NCBI GenBank assembly: GCA_902363805.1
Contig: CABJBF010000003.1
Coordinates: 386,564-450,563, forward strand
Direction of reading: 5' to 3'
DNA: 64,000 nucleotides
DNA from: Eubacteriaceae bacterium
GTDB lineage: Bacteria; Bacillota; Clostridia; Lachnospirales; Lachnospiraceae
Shown here: in pieces, positions 1 to 8,881 of the stretch
Layout: every line of letters starts with the position of its first letter
Numbering within the stretch: the first letter of the stretch is position 1
Made by a program: the position numbers and the translations under genes
Notes under the pieces: model-generated
What the model saw: the letters and a program-made list of their open reading frames with translations, nothing else
Databases searched by the model: none
Told to the model about the DNA's origin: nothing

Positions 1-665
1 ATTTTTCCATCTTTTATAAATATTACTCTTGATGCATAACTTGCTGTAAATGAATCATGAGTTACCATTAAAATTGTAGCTTTATAATATTTATTTAAGT
101 GCGAAAATCTTTAAAGTAACATCTTTGCTGACTTTGAGTCTAATGCTCCTGTTGGTTCATCAGCTAATATTAATTCAGGATTTGTAACAAGTGCTCTTGC
201 TGAAGCTACTCTTTGTTTCTGACCTCCTGACATCTGGTATGGGTACTTATTTAAAACTTCTTCTATTCCAAGTTGTGTTGCAACTTTTTTTACTGCTTCG
301 TCAATCTTTGTTGCGGGTACATTCTGGATTGATAATGACAAAGCAATATTTTCATAAGCTGTTAATGTATCAAGTAAATTAAAGTCCTGAAAAATAAATC
401 CTAACTTTTCTCTTCTAAATTTATTTAACTTGTTGCCTTTTAAGTTTGTTATGTCTTCACCGCCTACAAATATATGTCCGCTTGTTACCTTATCAATTGT
501 AGAAATACAGTTAAGTAAAGTTGTTTTTCCACTTCCTGAAGCTCCCATTATGGCAACAAATTCTCCTTCATCCACGTCAAATGAGATATTGTCTATTGCT
601 TTTGTAAGATTTAATTTGTTTCCGTAATATTTTTCTATTTGTTCGATTCTTAATATGCTTTCCAT
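1..665 (-). pseudogene. BceA/VraF-type ABC ATPase, interrupted by an in-frame TAA, runs off window
   Basis: ATP-binding subunit of a peptide-detoxification ABC transporter. Visible are Walker A (GASGSGKTT), a Q-loop (FIFQDFN), the signature (MSGGQKQR) and Walker B (LILADEPTGALDS). The start at 665 has AAAGGAGAT just upstream; a GTG 18 bases earlier has no site. A TAA at 111-113 follows SAKMLL. In the same frame the family sequence continues ([19 protein letters not shown], with the H-loop) to the window edge, so one substitution (GAA to TAA at an expected Glu) breaks the gene. The kinase and regulator of the same module lie just upstream and are intact. The permease would lie beyond base 1. 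A real nonsense mutation and a sequencing error cannot be told apart here. Confidence 0.85.
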
Positions 666-750
666 ATTTAAATCTCCTTTCACATTTTTTATACTGACAT
701 AATTTTATATGAAAAACACATATTAGTCGTTTTTTTAATATTACATAACA

Positions 751-764
751 TTACAATTTTGTAA
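751..764. promoter_or_regulatory. BceR-type operator upstream of the ABC gene
   Basis: The sequence TTACA-ATTT-TGTAA is an exact match to the TNACA-N4-TGTAA inverted repeat known for BceR-like regulators. It sits about 90 bases upstream of the ABC ATPase start, inside a longer palindrome (ACATTACA...TTGTAATGT). Binding by the adjacent regulator is inferred. Confidence 0.7.
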
Positions 765-787
765 TGTTACCATTTTAAATTATTTTC

Positions 788-1810
788 CTAAACCACCGTG
801 TCAAAATAATCATTCTTTCCAAATGTTATTCTGACTTCAGTGTATTTTCCTTCCTCCGATTCAATATCTATTTTATGTCCAAGCTGCTCGCACAGTCCTT
901 TCGCAATATAGAGACCCATTCCTGTTGATTTTGCATATTTTCTTCCATTTTCTCCTGTAAATGACTTGTTAAATACACGTGATAAATCTCTTTTTGGTAT
1001 TCCAATTCCATTGTCTAGGATATGCAGTACAACTCCTTCTTCACTTTTTTCACTATATATTTTTAATTCTTTTTCGCCATGGTCTTTCATATATTTAAAT
1101 GAATTACTCATTATCTGATTGATTATAAATTCCATCCATTTGTTATCTGTAACTACTTCATTTTCAACATCTTTAACTGAAAAATTTATTCTATTTTCAA
1201 GAATCATATCTTTATTTTTCATTGCCACATTTTTTATTAAAGACTGCAGAGAAACTTTTGTAAATTTATAATCTTCCTTTGCATTTTCTGACCTGACAAA
1301 ATAAAGAACCTGTTCTGTATAGTCATCAATTCTCTTAATCTGTTCTACATATTTTTTATCCATTTTATCATTATGACACATAAGTCTAAGACTCAATATC
1401 GGGAGCTTGACCTCATGAACCCACATTTCCACGTAGTCCTTAAAATCATTAACACTGTTTTCATAAATTTTAACATTTTCAATCATTGATTTATTTATAT
1501 CCTGCAAAATCTGATAATGAATTTGCCCCTCATAAAATGAAGGTTCCTTCATTGTTTCACTTACAAAATATTTTTTATCAAGTCCCTCTGTATTATTTAT
1601 AAGTTCATCATAATAATTCTTTTTTCTGAAAAAGTCCCAGAGTATAGAGAATATAAATGCAAATAGCCATAATACTGCGTACATCACTATGGCTTCAAAT
1701 TTTATTCTAAATACAGAAAATATGGAAAATGTAATTACAAAAAACATTATCCATATTATCACTGTTATTTTATTGTCTTTTATATATTTGCCAAACTTCA
1801 TGTTAAACAA
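788..1810 (-). CDS. BceS-like intramembrane-sensing histidine kinase
   Basis: A 340-residue kinase with two transmembrane helices near residues 15-55 and almost no extracellular loop, the layout of Bce/Nsa-type kinases that sense through their ABC partner rather than by binding ligand. The dimerisation/His box (VEMWVHEVKLPILSLRLM) is near residue 130, and the ATPase N, G1 and G2 boxes follow (NQIMSNSFKYM, DNGIGIP, STGMGLYIAKGL). Its start overlaps the end of the response regulator gene by 13 bases, so the two are translationally coupled. It should phosphorylate the regulator at 1798-2466 and control the downstream ABC genes, whose ATPase is broken. Confidence 0.88.
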   Translation of the reverse strand: MFNMKFGKYIKDNKITVIIWIMFFVITFSIFSVFRIKFEAIVMYAVLWLFAFIFSILWDFFRKKNYYDELINNTEGLDKKYFVSETMKEPSFYEGQIHYQILQDINKSMIENVKIYENSVNDFKDYVEMWVHEVKLPILSLRLMCHNDKMDKKYVEQIKRIDDYTEQVLYFVRSENAKEDYKFTKVSLQSLIKNVAMKNKDMILENRINFSVKDVENEVVTDNKWMEFIINQIMSNSFKYMKDHGEKELKIYSEKSEEGVVLHILDNGIGIPKRDLSRVFNKSFTGENGRKYAKSTGMGLYIAKGLCEQLGHKIDIESEEGKYTEVRITFGKNDYFDTVV

Positions 1811-2466
1811 TACCCCTGTTTTTTTCTTGTTTCTATTGCATTTTCGTATCCTATCTCTGTCAGTTTTCCCCTTAATCTGCTTATGTTTACGGTAAGTGCA
1901 TTATCATTTACAAATTCATTGTTATCCCACAAATCAGTCATTAACTCATCTCTTGATACAATACGGTTTCTATTATTAAGAAGCATCTGGAAAATAATCA
2001 TTTCATTCTTTGTAAGAACCAGTTCCTGTCCATTTCTACTTATTGTGCCTTTACTAAAATTTACCTGGGCATCTTTGTAATTTGCAATATTTTTTCCACT
2101 ATCTGCTCTCTTTAATATGGCTGCAATTCTTAACAGCAAAATTGTCGGGTTGTATGGCTTTGTTATGTAATCATCTGCTCCATAACTCATAGACAGGACT
2201 TCATCTGTTTCACCTGTTCTGCTTGTAACCATAATAATTGGAACATCCGATGTTTTTCTTATTTCACGAAGCAGCATTTCTCCATTTATTCCCGGAATAT
2301 TTATATCAAGCAATAATAAGTCTGCATTTTTTTCTAATATATCATTCTTTGCATTATCAAATTGCTTTAAATACTCTGCTTCGTAACCTTCATTTGTCAG
2401 AAGCTCTGTTAACTCCTGACAAATTGTTTTTTCATCTTCTATAATTAATATTTTTTTATTTGACAT
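1798..2466 (-). CDS. OmpR-family response regulator (BceR-like)
   Basis: A 222-residue regulator. The receiver domain has the acidic pair (IEDEKT), the phospho-acceptor Asp in LLLLDINIPGING near residue 53, the Thr/Lys switch (MVTSR, YITKPYNP), and a C-terminal winged helix (residues ~130-220, NALTVNISRLRGKL). It starts only 14 bases after the stop of the serine dehydratase alpha gene, so it may be co-transcribed with that operon as well as forming the BceRS pair with the overlapping kinase. The matching operator is at 751-764. Confidence 0.88.
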   Translation of the reverse strand: MSNKKILIIEDEKTICQELTELLTNEGYEAEYLKQFDNAKNDILEKNADLLLLDINIPGINGEMLLREIRKTSDVPIIMVTSRTGETDEVLSMSYGADDYITKPYNPTILLLRIAAILKRADSGKNIANYKDAQVNFSKGTISRNGQELVLTKNEMIIFQMLLNNRNRIVSRDELMTDLWDNNEFVNDNALTVNISRLRGKLTEIGYENAIETRKKQGYCLT

Positions 2467-2479
2467 TTTTACCCCTTAT

Positions 2480-3340
2480 TTATTTTAAATAATTCTTTGC
2501 CGATTCAGTAACTGCAAGACCTCCTGTACTCGTCTCTTTAAGGCAAGGCGACATACTATTTCCTATTCTTCTCATGCTATCTATTACATCATCAGGTTCT
2601 ATTGCACTTTCTATTCCTGCCATTGCCAGTTGTGTTGATGTGACTGCATTAACTGCCCCATATGAATTTCTTTTTATACATGGTACTTCTACTAAACCTG
2701 CCACCGGATCACATGTAAGTCCAAGCATATTTTTTAATGCAAGTGCTGCTGCATTAATTATTTCTCTTACTTTTCCACCTTGAAGAAATGCCAATGCTCC
2801 TGCTGCCATGGCACTTGCTGAACCTATCTCTGCCTGACATCCTCCTGCTGCTCCTGCAATAAATGCATTTGTTGCAATAACTTTTCCTATACCTGCTGCA
2901 ACATACATTGCTTTTATCATTATTTCATCTTCTATATTGAAATGTTCCTGATAACTTATTAATACTGCCGGCAACACCCCGCATGCCCCTGCCGTAGGAG
3001 CTGCAACAATTCTTTTCATACAGGCATTAGATTCACCCATTTTAATTGCTTTTTCCATAACCAGCCCTATAAATTCACCACATATGTTTTTGTTTTCTTT
3101 ATTATACTTGTGTAACTTTTCTCCATCTCCACCTGCTCGTTTACTAGCTGATTTTAGATTTCCATCATAGTTTTTGTCCGCTTCTTTCATAGCTTCATAC
3201 ATAATCTTCATTTTACCAAATGATTTTTCTTCAGTTCTTCCATTTTCTTCCATATCAGATTTTTGAATAATTTTCCATACTTCTATTTTTTCTTTATTCG
3301 ATAATTCTTCTAATTCCTTTAAAGTATTATAGCTATACAT
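2480..3340 (-). CDS. sdaAA: L-serine dehydratase, iron-sulfur-dependent, alpha subunit
   Basis: Converts L-serine to pyruvate and ammonia with the beta subunit. The 286-residue length is usual for the two-subunit anaerobic enzyme. The conserved blocks are present: APTAGACGVLPA near residue 112, and GLTCDPVAGLVEVPC near 208, which supply cysteines for the oxygen-sensitive 4Fe-4S cluster. The start has an upstream CGGAGAAA site. It follows the beta gene by 18 bases and is followed closely by the BceR-like regulator. Confidence 0.95.
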   Translation of the reverse strand: MYSYNTLKELEELSNKEKIEVWKIIQKSDMEENGRTEEKSFGKMKIMYEAMKEADKNYDGNLKSASKRAGGDGEKLHKYNKENKNICGEFIGLVMEKAIKMGESNACMKRIVAAPTAGACGVLPAVLISYQEHFNIEDEIMIKAMYVAAGIGKVIATNAFIAGAAGGCQAEIGSASAMAAGALAFLQGGKVREIINAAALALKNMLGLTCDPVAGLVEVPCIKRNSYGAVNAVTSTQLAMAGIESAIEPDDVIDSMRRIGNSMSPCLKETSTGGLAVTESAKNYLK

Positions 3341-3358
3341 AGCATTTCTCCGTTTCCT

Positions 3359-4018
3359 TTATACTCCTGCAAAATAAGTAACTTTTAATATTCCTTCAAC
3401 ATTTTTTAACCACTCTATTCCTTCTTTTGGAATTTCCTGATCACATTCTACAACCATTACTGCACTTCCACCTTTCGTAGCTCTGTATAATTGCATCGTT
3501 GCTATATTCACACATTTGTGTGCAAGCATGGATGTTACTTCTGAAACATGGCCCGGTTGGTCCATATTGTGAACAATAAGAGTTTGGCATTCACCAGAAA
3601 AATTTGTCTCAATTCCATCTATTTGTGCAATATTTATTCTTGAGCCTCCTATTGATTCTCCTAAAATTTCCAGCCTATTGCCATATATACTTTCTAATCT
3701 AATTAAAGCAGAATTTGGGTGTGCTTCTACAAGTTTTGCTTCACCAAATTCTATTTCTATATTTTTTTCTTTTGCAATTTCAAAACTTCTTGAAATCTTG
3801 TAGTCATCAGGATGCATACCTAATAATCCCGCTACAATTGCTTTCCTTGTTCCATGTCCTTCACCTGTTGCTAAAAATGAACCATAAAGCAATATTTCTG
3901 CTTTCTTTATTGGTTCTTCCAGCAATTTTCCTGCTACGTATCCTATTCTAACCGCACCTGCTGTATGAGAACTAGAAGGCCCCACCATTATCGGTCCAAC
4001 AATATCAAATATATCCAT
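3359..4018 (-). CDS. sdaAB: L-serine dehydratase, iron-sulfur-dependent, beta subunit
   Basis: A 219-residue partner of the alpha subunit. The N-terminal block DIVGPIMVGPSSSHTAGA is diagnostic of the family. The C-terminal ~75 residues form an ACT domain (HVSEVTSMLAHKCVNIATM), which in the family may sense serine. The start is preceded by TTAGGAGTAGAAT. First gene of the sda operon; its promoter lies in 4019-4130. Confidence 0.95.
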   Translation of the reverse strand: MDIFDIVGPIMVGPSSSHTAGAVRIGYVAGKLLEEPIKKAEILLYGSFLATGEGHGTRKAIVAGLLGMHPDDYKISRSFEIAKEKNIEIEFGEAKLVEAHPNSALIRLESIYGNRLEILGESIGGSRINIAQIDGIETNFSGECQTLIVHNMDQPGHVSEVTSMLAHKCVNIATMQLYRATKGGSAVMVVECDQEIPKEGIEWLKNVEGILKVTYFAGV

Positions 4019-4122
4019 ATTCTACTCCTAACCATATACTAACATTTTTGTTTATTATATACCCACATATCTAATAAATACAGTATTTTACCTCTTATTT
4101 TATATAGGACATTATAGTTTAT

Positions 4123-4164
4123 ACATAAAAATAATACTGAGCTAACATTAAGTAGCTCAGTATT
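4123..4164 (-). terminator. Rho-independent terminator after the P-type ATPase
   Basis: A 12-bp perfect stem (4133-4144 with 4153-4164), an 8-base loop, then ATTTTTAT on the minus strand. It sits between the ATPase stop (4178) and the sda promoter region. Confidence 0.85.
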
Positions 4165-4177
4165 CGTGCCTTTAGTT

Positions 4178-6610
4178 TTATAACATTTTTTCTTTTTTTC
4201 TTTTTTCTATTCTTCTTGTTATTCTTTTTCCAATCTTTTCAATTATCATTGTTCCGTATCTCATCATTGGTTCAGTAACAATTGCAAATACGACAAACAG
4301 CATAATGCATTTTGTTGACATTCCTCTAATTGCAAATAAATCACCTAAATAGATACTGCACAATAAAAGTCCAACTATGCTTCCTCCCCATACACACCAG
4401 CGAAGTGTATTCATCGGTTTACTTATGTTATATAAAATCATAAAGCCTACTATAGATAAGAGCATAGTGCATGCTGTGGAAATATCTGCTTCATTCACCT
4501 CAAATACCTGTCCAAATACAACCAATGCTCCAACTACAAGAACATCCGTGATTCCGGCAGGAAGCGCCTTTATTAAAACATTTGTTAAAAAGCTTCCTTG
4601 TATAATGTTTTTATTTGGTTGCAGTGCTAAGAAGAATGCCGGAATTCCTATTGTAAACATACTGATAAGCGATACCTGAGATGGCTCTAACGGATAATTT
4701 ATCATAAAGCACACTGAAAACAGTGATAACAAAAATGAAAATATATTTTTAACCAAAAACAAACTTGCTGAACGCTCTATATTGTTTACAACTCTTCTTC
4801 CTTCTAATACAACTGAAGGCATTGATGCAAAATTTGAATCAAGCAATACTAATTGAGAAGCCTGTGCTGCCGCATCACTACCTGACGCCATAGCCACAGA
4901 GCAGTCCGCATCTTTTAATGCAAGCACATCATTTACACCATCCCCTGTCATTGCAACAGTTCTTCCTGCTTTCTTTAGTGCCTGCACGAACTGTCTTTTC
5001 TGGTTTGGTGTAACTCGTCCAAATACTGTATATCTAAGCACTGCTTCCTGAATGTCTTCTTCACTCTCAAGCGTTGTTGCGTCTATATATTTTTCAGCAT
5101 TTTCAATTCCTGCCTGTTGTGCTACCTGTGATACCGTAATAGGATTATCACCGGAAATTACTTTTATTTCAACGCCCTGATTTGCAAAATAATTGAATGT
5201 TTCAGGCGCCTCTTGCCTGATTGGATTTGACAAAAATACAAGAGCAATAGGCACAACTTTTTCTGTCAATTCTTTTCCATTTATTTCACCATCATATTTT
5301 CCAAATACAAGAACTCTATATCCTTCACTACTGTAATTTTCTATTTCTTCTTTATATTTTTCATAGTCATCTCTAAGGACAAATTCCGGTGCTCCTAAAA
5401 CATAATTTGCATCATCAAATGCTGCACCTGAATATTTAAATTCTGACGAAAATGAACTTATTGATACTGCCTTTTTTCCTGATGGAGAATTAAAATAATT
5501 CTTAATTGCTTCCATAGTTATATTATCACTTGACATTCCTGCCGCAAAATCACTAAGCATTTCTTTAATAGATGGCATATTTTCTTTATCATATCCGTCC
5601 ATTGGAACTGTACCGTTAACTTCCATTGTATTTTCAGTTATAGTTCCTGTCTTATCTACACACAAAACATTTACCCTTGCTAAAGTTTCAATGCACTTCA
5701 TATCATGCACAAGAACTTTTTTCGATGCAAGTCGCATTACACTTACAACTAATGCCACGCTTGCAAGCAAATACAAACCTTCCGGAATCATTCCTATAAC
5801 TGCAGCTACCATAGAAGTAATGCTCTTGCTAAATGATGCTTTCGCAAATATAAACTGCTGTCCAAAAAGCAATACTCCAATCGGTATAATTATAATACCT
5901 ACAACTCCTACTAATTTGTCTAAAACGCGAATCATTTCTGACTGTTCTTCGTGGTTCATTGCCTTTGCTTCTAATGTAAGTTTTGATATATAGGAATCTT
6001 CGCCTACTCTATCAAGTCTTGCATAACACTCTCCTGAAACAACAAAGCTTCCTGACATTAATAGATCCCCCGGTTTCTTTGTTATTTCATCAGATTCACC
6101 TGTAAGTAATGATTCATTTGCTGAGACCTCACCTTCAACTACGATGGCATCAGCACATATCTGATTGCCTGCCTTAAAAAGTACAATATCATCAAGAACA
6201 AGTTCTTCTGCAGGAATCTCCCATTTTTGTCCGTCACGAACAACTACTGCCTTTGGTGCATTTAATACCGAAAGCTTGTCCAAAGTATTTTTTGCTCTTA
6301 TTTCCTGAAAAATACCAATGCATGTATTAGCAATGATAACCGGTAAAAATGTAAGATTTCTAAAAGAACCTGCCACAATTAATAATACAGCAAGTACCGC
6401 AAATACTAAGTTAAAATACGTAAATACATTACTTTGTATTATTTCCTGTACAGATTTTGATGGTGGATCAACCGGTTCATTTGTCCAGCCATTTCTAGTA
6501 TATTCTTCAACCTGTTGTCTGTTTAATCCATTATTAACGTCAGCCATGTATCTGTTAGTCTGCACACGTTCACGATGTTCTTTATTTTTTCTAAATTCTT
6601 TATCCTTCAT
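4178..6610 (-). CDS. CtpE-like P-type cation-transporting ATPase
   Basis: An 810-residue membrane pump. The actuator loop TGES is near residue 170, the phosphorylation motif DKTGT near 317, and the hinge MTGDGVNDVLALKDADCSVAM near 600. About ten membrane segments are expected. The M4 motif is MIPEGLYLLASVAL. The PEGL form resembles mycobacterial CtpE (reported as a calcium pump) more than SERCA-type PEGLP pumps, so calcium is a guess and the ion is not fixed by sequence. The start has CTAGGAGCG upstream. A structured leader precedes it (6651-6739) and a strong terminator follows. Confidence 0.9.
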   Translation of the reverse strand: MKDKEFRKNKEHRERVQTNRYMADVNNGLNRQQVEEYTRNGWTNEPVDPPSKSVQEIIQSNVFTYFNLVFAVLAVLLIVAGSFRNLTFLPVIIANTCIGIFQEIRAKNTLDKLSVLNAPKAVVVRDGQKWEIPAEELVLDDIVLFKAGNQICADAIVVEGEVSANESLLTGESDEITKKPGDLLMSGSFVVSGECYARLDRVGEDSYISKLTLEAKAMNHEEQSEMIRVLDKLVGVVGIIIIPIGVLLFGQQFIFAKASFSKSITSMVAAVIGMIPEGLYLLASVALVVSVMRLASKKVLVHDMKCIETLARVNVLCVDKTGTITENTMEVNGTVPMDGYDKENMPSIKEMLSDFAAGMSSDNITMEAIKNYFNSPSGKKAVSISSFSSEFKYSGAAFDDANYVLGAPEFVLRDDYEKYKEEIENYSSEGYRVLVFGKYDGEINGKELTEKVVPIALVFLSNPIRQEAPETFNYFANQGVEIKVISGDNPITVSQVAQQAGIENAEKYIDATTLESEEDIQEAVLRYTVFGRVTPNQKRQFVQALKKAGRTVAMTGDGVNDVLALKDADCSVAMASGSDAAAQASQLVLLDSNFASMPSVVLEGRRVVNNIERSASLFLVKNIFSFLLSLFSVCFMINYPLEPSQVSLISMFTIGIPAFFLALQPNKNIIQGSFLTNVLIKALPAGITDVLVVGALVVFGQVFEVNEADISTACTMLLSIVGFMILYNISKPMNTLRWCVWGGSIVGLLLCSIYLGDLFAIRGMSTKCIMLFVVFAIVTEPMMRYGTMIIEKIGKRITRRIEKRKKEKML

Positions 6611-6650
6611 ATACGCTCCTAGATTATAATGCCATGTTCTAAAAATCTAA

Positions 6651-6740
6651 GCCCACATATATCTATTCATAAGTGGGTGAATGACTTTTGACGGATTGTA
6701 AGAGTTCGTAACACAGAACAATCCGTAAGCATCAAAGTCG
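6651..6740 (-). promoter_or_regulatory. Structured 5' leader of the P-type ATPase gene
   Basis: Two hairpins stand between the likely promoter region and the ATPase start. One has a nested stem: 6691-6699 pairs with 6718-6726 (9 bp), with outer pairing of 6683-6688 and 6734-6739. The other pairs 6652-6656 with 6673-6677. Such leaders before cation ATPases are often metal-responsive, but I do not see the conserved core of yybP-ykoY, NiCo or M-box, so class and function are unassigned. Confidence 0.45.
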
Positions 6741-6744
6741 TGTT

Positions 6745-7050
6745 TTTAACCTCGATATCATTTTATAACAATATTTTACCAATTTTTTTAGTTAATATCG
6801 TAAAGAATTTATTAAAATTATGTTACTTTTTTAAATAATATGGTTGTGAGACTTAATATAGAATTATCAATGTAATAAAATTAACATAAACTACTACTTT
6901 TTTTACAGTGGCAATAGATACTTTCTTAATAAAAACTGCGATAAAATTTGTTGTATTTTTACTATTTTAACAAAGTATGGTATTATTTTACCTCTTTTTT
7001 ATGTTTATTAAACAAATATAACAATAATCTATAAATATTTCATATAAAAA
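6745..7050. other. AT-rich intergenic region without a recognisable gene
   Basis: About 300 bases of T/A-rich sequence between the ATPase leader and the next terminator. No ORF with a ribosome site, repeat or RNA gene was recognised. It probably holds the ATPase promoter on the minus strand. Confidence 0.5.
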
Positions 7051-7100
7051 ACAAGAGTAGAAAGTTTAACTATCCAAACTTTCTACCCTTGTTTTTATTT
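7050..7100 (-). terminator. Rho-independent terminator after the small 70-residue gene
   Basis: A long, nearly perfect stem (7052-7068 with 7076-7091) around a short loop. On the minus strand a six-T run follows. It sits directly after the stop at 7112. Confidence 0.85.
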
Positions 7101-7111
7101 TTTTATAGTTT

Positions 7112-7324
7112 CTACTGAGCTGCCACCTCTGCAAGTTTTGAAGTTATTCTTCCACTAACTTCTATGTAATATTCAAGGTCGGCATCTGATAATGAATCTT
7201 CATCAATAGCGTCCAACTTATCCATTGTATCAGTATATTTCTTTAAATATTTTGCATAATCTGCTGCCATACTTAATGAGTTGTCTGATTCTGAATTTTT
7301 GTTTTGGTATGTTGTAAACCCCAT
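7112..7324 (-). CDS. Small acidic helical protein, resembles the C-terminal part of DUF6591-type proteins
   Basis: A 70-residue product without signal peptide or membrane segment. The conserved-looking part (YAKYLKKYTDTMDKLDAIDED, then SDADLEYYIEVSGRITSKLAEV) resembles the C-terminal half of larger Clostridial lipoproteins of the DUF6591 type, from memory. It could be a truncated relic or a free small protein. It starts 18 bases after the Mor-like gene and is followed by a clear terminator, which supports a shared transcript. The ribosome site (GTGAGTAAC) is weak. Confidence 0.5.
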   Translation of the reverse strand: MGFTTYQNKNSESDNSLSMAADYAKYLKKYTDTMDKLDAIDEDSLSDADLEYYIEVSGRITSKLAEVAAQ

Positions 7325-7341
7325 TGTTACTCACATTTTCA

Positions 7342-7704
7342 TTAGAATTCTGTTGCTGATTTGTCATAGTTCTTTTCCTCCTTCATTTCTTTTACAATCT
7401 GACGTACTCTTCTTTCCGTCAAACTTAAAAGTTTTGCCATTTCTTTCGGTTTCATCGTATCCAAATTTTCCCCAATAAATTGTCTTGTATACTCTTTTGA
7501 ATACAATCTTTGCGGAAATTGAATAGATAGCCCACGATAATGTGTCCAAATTTTCTTTGCTCCTGATTCTCCTACCAATTCTGCAAGTTCCTTGTACACT
7601 TCGCAGTAATTTTCCGTGTTACCACTCAATTCCATCACCTCTGAGTCTAATTCTACGGAAACATCTTTGAAGTTACCATTTGCTGTTTTCCATGTAAATT
7701 CCAT
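7342..7704 (-). CDS. Mor-like helix-turn-helix DNA-binding protein
   Basis: A 120-residue protein. Residues ~30-110 match the layout of Mor/Mor-like regulators: a helical dimerisation part (YKELAELVGESGAKKIW), the FPQRLYSKEYTRQFI strand/helix, then a helix-turn-helix (MKPKEMAKLLSLTERRVRQIVKEM). Mu Mor activates phage middle promoters; bacterial Mor-like proteins are widespread and mostly uncharacterised. A good AAAGGAGGG lies ~35 bases upstream of this ATG, nearer a TTG in another frame that stops after 18 codons, so a short leader ORF or a start-region frameshift is possible. Confidence 0.7.
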   Translation of the reverse strand: MEFTWKTANGNFKDVSVELDSEVMELSGNTENYCEVYKELAELVGESGAKKIWTHYRGLSIQFPQRLYSKEYTRQFIGENLDTMKPKEMAKLLSLTERRVRQIVKEMKEEKNYDKSATEF

Positions 7705-8150
7705 TGAAATTTGCCAGGTATTTTTCCAATTTTACCCAGCCCTCCTTTCTGAATACCTGTTGGTTGATTCATAAGAGGGCATGTTTTTTACACGAATTAT
7801 TCATTTTATTTTGGAATTTTTTTGATAGAAGATTTGTGATAGATGAAACTTTTGATATTTTTTTAACTTGGGATTTTAAATTTTAAATAAGAAATTTTTA
7901 TATCTAATTCTTTGATTTTTTTGCTGAAGATTTTTATACACTTTCAATTTCTGAAGATTATTTATTTATCTTGATTTGACTTATAATTATACTGAACCTA
8001 TGGGACGAATACGGCGCCCCGACCGCCTTTGCAGAGAGTATGAAGATAAAAATATTCCATACTCTTTTGTCCCTTATATTCAATACTTTTTTTAATCTCC
8101 ATTTTCCATACTTTTATAAATGCCCATATACCTATACTACTTTAAATACC
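7705..8150. other. Intergenic region, no gene recognised
   Basis: About 445 bases. It contains the AAAGGAGGG near 7737-7750 and three scattered copies of TTCCATAC (near 8054, 8104 and 8157); the last is the 3' end of the alkyltransferase-like gene. No ORF with a start signal or structured RNA was recognised. Confidence 0.4.
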
Positions 8151-8771
8151 CTATATTCCATACTTCTTTAAATCAACTTTTCCATTTACTACTTCAACCC
8201 CATCGGCTTCAAGTAGTTTTGCCTGAGCTCCTTTTCCACCAAAAGCAAACTCTCCTGCCAATTCTCCTTTAGAATTAACTACACGAAAGCATGGAATATT
8301 GTCCGGATCAGGATTTTTGTGAAGTGCATTTCCTACTGCTCTTGCCATTTTAGGTTCGCCTGCCATTTCTGCAATTCTTCCGTAAGTTGCCACATGACCT
8401 TTTGGGATTTTCTTAACCGCCTCATAAATTCTTTTTGTCGGGCTGTCTGTGATAATATCATAACTTTCAGATATCATTCTCTTTATTTCTTTTTCGGGAA
8501 CAGTTCCATCAAGAATTATTGTATTCCAATGTTCTTTATTTTGATGATATCCGGGAATTACAGATTTATAGGTTTCTCTCCAAAAATCTCTCCATTCAGG
8601 GTTAACTTTTATATTTAAGTTGATAAATCCATCTCTTTCATATATCCATAAAAATGCCTTCTTGCTTTTCTTTACTCTTACAAGCTGCCAGTTAGCATCT
8701 CTAAATGGTGTTTCTACATATGTATCTTTAAATGTCAAACCAAATTCTACTGCTTCCTGTCTTGTTCTCAT
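8151..8771 (-). CDS. MmcQ/YjbR (DUF419) domain fused to an alkyltransferase-like (MGMT/ATL) domain
   Basis: The N-terminal ~105 residues are an MmcQ/YjbR-like domain (TPFRDANWQLVRVKKSKKAF, WRDTYKSVIPGYH-like strand and the WNTIILDGTVP block). The C-terminal ~100 residues are the methylated-DNA-protein cysteine methyltransferase domain (GHVATYGRIAEMAG) with the reactive Cys in IPCFRVV near residue 161. Canonical MGMT has PCHRV, so the His-to-Phe change leaves it uncertain whether this is a true methyltransferase or a lesion-binding ATL. I chose the ATG at 8771 because AAGAGGAAA precedes it; a longer start at 8828 lacks a site. The fusion implies DNA alkylation repair, by inference. Confidence 0.82.
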   Translation of the reverse strand: MRTRQEAVEFGLTFKDTYVETPFRDANWQLVRVKKSKKAFLWIYERDGFINLNIKVNPEWRDFWRETYKSVIPGYHQNKEHWNTIILDGTVPEKEIKRMISESYDIITDSPTKRIYEAVKKIPKGHVATYGRIAEMAGEPKMARAVGNALHKNPDPDNIPCFRVVNSKGELAGEFAFGGKGAQAKLLEADGVEVVNGKVDLKKYGI

Positions 8772-8881
8772 TATCTTTTTCCTCTTTATGATTATTCTTA
8801 AACTTTTTCTTTTTTCTTCTAACTTCATTTTTATTTGCTATTTAACACTATAAAATTTTATATTATTCCACACTTTCAAAA

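Noticed and set aside
6651-6740. yybP-ykoY, NiCo or M-box riboswitch assignment
   Set aside because: Conserved core motifs of these classes were not visible; kept only as an unassigned leader.
7364-7549. 61-codon ORF within the Mor-like gene
   Set aside because: Alternate frame of the real Mor-like reading frame with no family signal.
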